Assembly (NCBI RefSeq): GCF_001456935.1
Contig: NZ_KQ758482.1
Span: 724,249 to 788,248 of the forward strand
Reading direction: 5' to 3'
DNA length: 64,000 nt
Source of the DNA: [Bacillus] enclensis
GTDB lineage: Bacteria; Bacillota; Bacilli; Bacillales; Bacillaceae_B
A program made the translations under genes and the position numbers. This document shows, one piece after another, positions 61,057 to 64,000 of this stretch. Position 1 is the first letter of the stretch, and each line of letters opens with the position of its first letter. The notes below the pieces were generated by a model. It was not told where the DNA came from. It saw only the letters and a program-made list of their open reading frames with translations, and searched no databases.

Positions 61057-61889
61057 GTCCGATTTGTTTCCACTTTATGATGGTCGTAGGAGACCCAATC
61101 ACTGTAGCTCCCGGCATACAGCTTGACATCGCTGAATCCCGCTTCCAATAACGCGAGGACGTTTGGCGTGGCAGTCACTCCCGACCCGCAATAAACAACG
61201 ATTGGCGTATTTCTGTCAAGTTTTGCAAAGCGCCGGTCATTGGCTTCCTCCAGGAAGTAACCTTTCTTCACTCCCTCTGTCCAGGGTATATTGACTGCTC
61301 CCGGAATATGCCCCGGTATCCGGTCAATCGGTTCTTCTTTACCTAAGTAACGCTCCTCACTGCGGGAATCTAGTAAGATTCCTGGAATTTCCCGATTAGA
61401 TATCCCTTTCACTTCCTCTAGGGAAGCAAGCATTTCTTCGTTGAATGAAGGAGTATAACTTTTCGTTTCATAGTCAGGAACAGATGTCTCTGATTCACAT
61501 CCCTCTTCCTTCCATGCTTTATATCCACCATTCAATACGAAGATTTCTTCATGGCCAAGATAGCGGAACATCCACCAGCACCTGCTGGCAAAAGCCCCTT
61601 CTTCCTGATCATAGGCTACGATGACCGTATCGTTATCGATGCCGGCATTTTCTATTTTTCTCAGGAAGTTTTTCATATTTGGCAGTGGATGCCGCCCTCC
61701 ATGCTCTTTCACATGACCGGATAAGTCTTTTTCAAGATCAAAATAAACCGCACCCGGAATATGCCCTTTCAAATAAGTGGTTTTACCAGCTGACGAGTCC
61801 CCTAATGAAAAGCTGCAATCAATCACTCTCACTTTTCGATCGGGCAAGTGTTCCTTCAGCCAATCCACGCTCCGGACATTCATCATCAT
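61047..61889 (-). CDS. Thiosulfate/3-mercaptopyruvate sulfurtransferase (two rhodanese domains)
   Basis: A 280-residue sulfurtransferase. The first domain (LKGHIPGAVYFDLEKDL ... VAYDQEEGAFASRCWWMFRYLG) is inactive-type; the second has catalytic cysteine in VVYCGSGVTATPNVLALLEAG near residue 237. It transfers sulfur to cyanide or thiols in the cytoplasm. ATG 61889 follows GAGGGGGATATC. It overlaps by four bases with the upstream small Cys-rich gene. Confidence 0.92.
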   Translation of the reverse strand: MMMNVRSVDWLKEHLPDRKVRVIDCSFSLGDSSAGKTTYLKGHIPGAVYFDLEKDLSGHVKEHGGRHPLPNMKNFLRKIENAGIDNDTVIVAYDQEEGAFASRCWWMFRYLGHEEIFVLNGGYKAWKEEGCESETSVPDYETKSYTPSFNEEMLASLEEVKGISNREIPGILLDSRSEERYLGKEEPIDRIPGHIPGAVNIPWTEGVKKGYFLEEANDRRFAKLDRNTPIVVYCGSGVTATPNVLALLEAGFSDVKLYAGSYSDWVSYDHHKVETNRTSL

Positions 61890-62074
61890 GATATCCCCCT
61901 CTTTTTCATCAGATCCTTTACAGCTTCCTTCGGTTCCCAGCAGGAAAATCGATAGTCCGTCCTGGTCTCATAACCAAGACGGGAGCAAAAATAGGAAGTC
62001 TTCCTTGCGTTCAACTGTTTGCTGGCAGTAATATGGATACAGGTGGCACAACAATGAAATGGATTAACTTTCAA
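61886..62074 (-). CDS. Small cysteine-rich protein (62 aa)
   Basis: Starts at TTG 62074 with AAAGGGGGAAGCC upstream and overlaps the rhodanese start by four bases, so the two are coupled. Five cysteines: FHCCATCIH, FCSRLGYETRTDYRFSCW; a probable metal-binding site. Unrecognised. Confidence 0.65.
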   Translation of the reverse strand: MKVNPFHCCATCIHITASKQLNARKTSYFCSRLGYETRTDYRFSCWEPKEAVKDLMKKRGIS

Positions 62075-62104
62075 GCGGCTTCCCCCTTTTCCTTTTAAAT
62101 CTTT

Positions 62105-64000
62105 TTAGGGCTGGACAATCAGCGACTTCCACTCTCTTCTGAGTTTTTCAATATCCTGGGTGGTACTCAACGCTTCGATATTTGAATCGATCTGTTCAAA
62201 TGTCTGCGATTTTGCTTCCTCTTTTAAATTCTTGAACCTTACATTTATATCCTGCTGACTCCAGGATTTCATCTTTTCTTTTTCATTTTTCAGGTAGTCA
62301 TCCGCAGGTCCATGAAGCCTCTTCACGAGCTCTTCCTGAATTTCTTTTTTCCCGCCTTTTTCGAGGAATTGTTTAGCATTCCTGAAAGTGGAGAAAGCCC
62401 CTTTGAAATGCTCGAGATCGATGTCTTTAAAAGCCTGTTGAAATTCGATGGCTTCACCATTCCTGAATACCGGAGAAGAAAGCAGGATTTCTTTTTCCGA
62501 TTCAAGTATATTGGACTCTATTTGGTCCCAATGGGAATCAAGCTGCTTACCGATGAATTGTTGAATCCTCAAGGAAGTGGCTCTCAATTCCTGCGATAAA
62601 TCAAAACCTACACTCGTTATGAACTCCTTTAATCCGTTCTGCAGTGCTTTTGAATCGTTCGTTTCATTCATGAACAAGCCTGAGTGAAACGCCTCCTTAA
62701 AGAAGTCGGAAATCCGGAAAAATACCCGCTGTTTTAAATAATAGATCAATTCATCCAATTCCTGGTCTGTTTCCTGCTGGATAGCTGCGGCTGTCATTTT
62801 TTCAAGAAGTTCATTTACTTCAGCTTTCGTCTGATGCAATTCCTCGATTTTTTGCTGTTTCAAAGATTGATCACTCGATGCCGTATCGATATAATGCTTG
62901 AAACGCTTGATTCCTTTTTCCCATTCACTAATTGCTGAATCCACACTCATGCTGACGAGCTCTTCCTGTATGAAGGAATTGAATGCGTCTTTGAAAAAGG
63001 TCATCCCATTGGAAGGGTTCTCTTTATCCTCCAGTGCCTGAAGGGATGAGACTCCAAAAATTCTCGGGAAGCGGATACCATACTGAATGAGCTGCTCCCC
63101 GACATAGGATATGACTTCTTCCTTTTCTTCTTCATCCTTGGCGAGGTCGATTGCGTTGACGATAAAGAACATTTTATCGAGTTCGAATGTGTCTTTTACG
63201 CGCCCCAACTGAATGAGGAATTCACGGTCTGCACGTGCGAAAGCGTGGTTATAATAGGTGACAAATAGGATGGCATCAGCGTTTTTGATGTATTCAAATG
63301 CCACCCCGGTATGACGTGCGTTAATTGAGTCCGCACCAGGGGTATCAACCAATGTGATGCCCTTCCTCGTAATCTCGCAATCATAGTACAGGTCGATCGA
63401 CTCAACAAAGCAGGATTTGTTTTCATCTGCTACGTATCCTTTATAATCATCTAAATCGACTGTGATTTCCCTGCCTAAGCGGTTCTTGAATTCTTCATAT
63501 CCATTATAAAACGCCGAAAGGAAAGACAGGTGGATTTTTACTTTCGCGTCTCCTCCCGTTTCATTTAGAAGTCCGGGGATGATTTTCAAGGCATCCTCTA
63601 AAGTTTCAATTCGTTTGTCAAAAAAGGATAAGGAATGTGACAGGTCCTGATAGAGTTGAGATTCCGATTTAATTTGCACTACTGCCGTCTCATGAAGATA
63701 CTGATCCGTTACCGGCTTAATCCGATTGATGGATGCAGTAGTCGGGTTCGGACTGACCGGTAATACTTTTTTGCCGAGGAGCGCATTGGCAAAGGATGAC
63801 TTCCCTGCACTGAAGGCTCCGAATAAAGCAATCGTAAATGTCTGATTGGCAAGTCTCTCACGCTTGCCCTCCAATATTTCTGCAATCTTACTGAACCCAT
63901 GCAGGTTGCCGAACACGCGGGTCATTCGGTCCAGCCTGTCGATTGCATCCTCCACAGAAACCTGAGTATTCTTTACTTCTCGGGAGTGCACGTCATTCTG
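62105..64000 (-). CDS. dynA: Dynamin-like protein DynA/YpbR, C-terminal module (continues beyond window)
   Basis: The frame is open to the right edge, so at least 631 residues are present and the true start lies outside. It begins with a helical stalk, then a dynamin GTPase: LFGAFSAGKSSFANALLG (G1), TTASINRI (G2), LVDTPGADS (G3), VNAIDL (G4), then a long helical region. B. subtilis DynA has two such modules in one chain of about 1190 residues; this is likely the second one. It tethers and fuses membranes under stress. The position beside the sulfurtransferase and ypcP fits the ypb/ypc segment. Confidence 0.85.
   Translation of the reverse strand, partial: QNDVHSREVKNTQVSVEDAIDRLDRMTRVFGNLHGFSKIAEILEGKRERLANQTFTIALFGAFSAGKSSFANALLGKKVLPVSPNPTTASINRIKPVTDQYLHETAVVQIKSESQLYQDLSHSLSFFDKRIETLEDALKIIPGLLNETGGDAKVKIHLSFLSAFYNGYEEFKNRLGREITVDLDDYKGYVADENKSCFVESIDLYYDCEITRKGITLVDTPGADSINARHTGVAFEYIKNADAILFVTYYNHAFARADREFLIQLGRVKDTFELDKMFFIVNAIDLAKDEEEKEEVISYVGEQLIQYGIRFPRIFGVSSLQALEDKENPSNGMTFFKDAFNSFIQEELVSMSVDSAISEWEKGIKRFKHYIDTASSDQSLKQQKIEELHQTKAEVNELLEKMTAAAIQQETDQELDELIYYLKQRVFFRISDFFKEAFHSGLFMNETNDSKALQNGLKEFITSVGFDLSQELRATSLRIQQFIGKQLDSHWDQIESNILESEKEILLSSPVFRNGEAIEFQQAFKDIDLEHFKGAFSTFRNAKQFLEKGGKKEIQEELVKRLHGPADDYLKNEKEKMKSWSQQDINVRFKNLKEEAKSQTFEQIDSNIEALSTTQDIEKLRREWKSLIVQP

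Overview
The window is about 64 kb of chromosome from a Gram-positive, endospore-forming Bacillaceae bacterium. Evidence is the strong AGGAGG-type ribosome binding sites, frequent GTG and TTG starts, sporulation genes (spo0M, yodL, a YjcZ-type peptide, an sspL-like gene, the kamA/yod cluster) and long runs of gene order matching Bacillus subtilis yod, ypm/ypp, ypj, ypg, ype/ypd and ypc/ypb segments. The species is not B. subtilis itself. A marine Bacillus/Rossellomorea type is possible, but that is only an inference from overall impression. No phage, IS transposase, rRNA, canonical tRNA gene or CRISPR array is visible.

Layout. 1-2.9 kb: end of uppP, a DedA protein, an amidohydrolase, then a GNAT acetyltransferase preceded by an unusual structured leader that can be drawn as a tRNA-like cloverleaf. 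2.9-12.9 kb: cytochrome b561-like membrane protein, YflJ-like peptide, a MurG, a MATE pump, an SDR, a secreted CAP protein, small proteins, a COG0523 GTPase, an AlbA_2 protein and an LCP ligase. 13-15 kb: an AT-rich pair (DJ-1/PfpI protein and WYL regulator). 15-19.6 kb: CtpA/B-like protease, YitT protein, VanY-type carboxypeptidase, DeoD and two tiny basic proteins. 19.6-30.3 kb: yodL, spo0M with a kinase and a small His/Lys-rich protein, yozD, yodN, yozE, then the yodT-S-R-Q-P-kamA-yokU operon for beta-lysine chemistry. 30.5-38.6 kb: a chemoreceptor, a YjcZ peptide, PTS IIA-Glc, msrA/msrB, an RsgA GTPase, a possible 29-codon gene, a DUF4397 protein, ypmS and ypmR. 38.7-48.2 kb: DegV, YpmP, an HMCES/YedK protein, hemolysin III, dfrA-thyA, an anthrax-lethal-factor-like metalloprotease inserted between thyA and ypjP, a 25-codon membrane peptide, ypiP, brxA and ypgR. 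48.3-56.3 kb: ABC-F protein, ypgQ, a second DegV, fhs, a methyltransferase, mntR and cspD. 56.3-64 kb: ypeQ, ypeP, ypdP, ypdQ, a DUF212 protein, sspL, ypcP, a rhodanese and the C-terminal module of a dynamin-like protein.

Two dispersed repeat families occupy intergenic spaces. Family A is a roughly 110-170 bp palindrome-like element with five copies (about 7.6, 32.7, 41.6, 44.3 and 45.4 kb). Family B is an approximately 125 bp element present as three tandem copies at 60.66-61.03 kb. Whole or shortened B copies lie inside three of the A copies, so the two families interact.

Most genes are ordinary vertically inherited Bacillaceae genes with recognisable intrinsic terminators between units. 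The points most worth following up are the tRNA-like leader of the GNAT gene, the lethal-factor-like protease with all key catalytic residues, the nested repeats, and several very short genes that have their own promoter, ribosome binding site or terminator.
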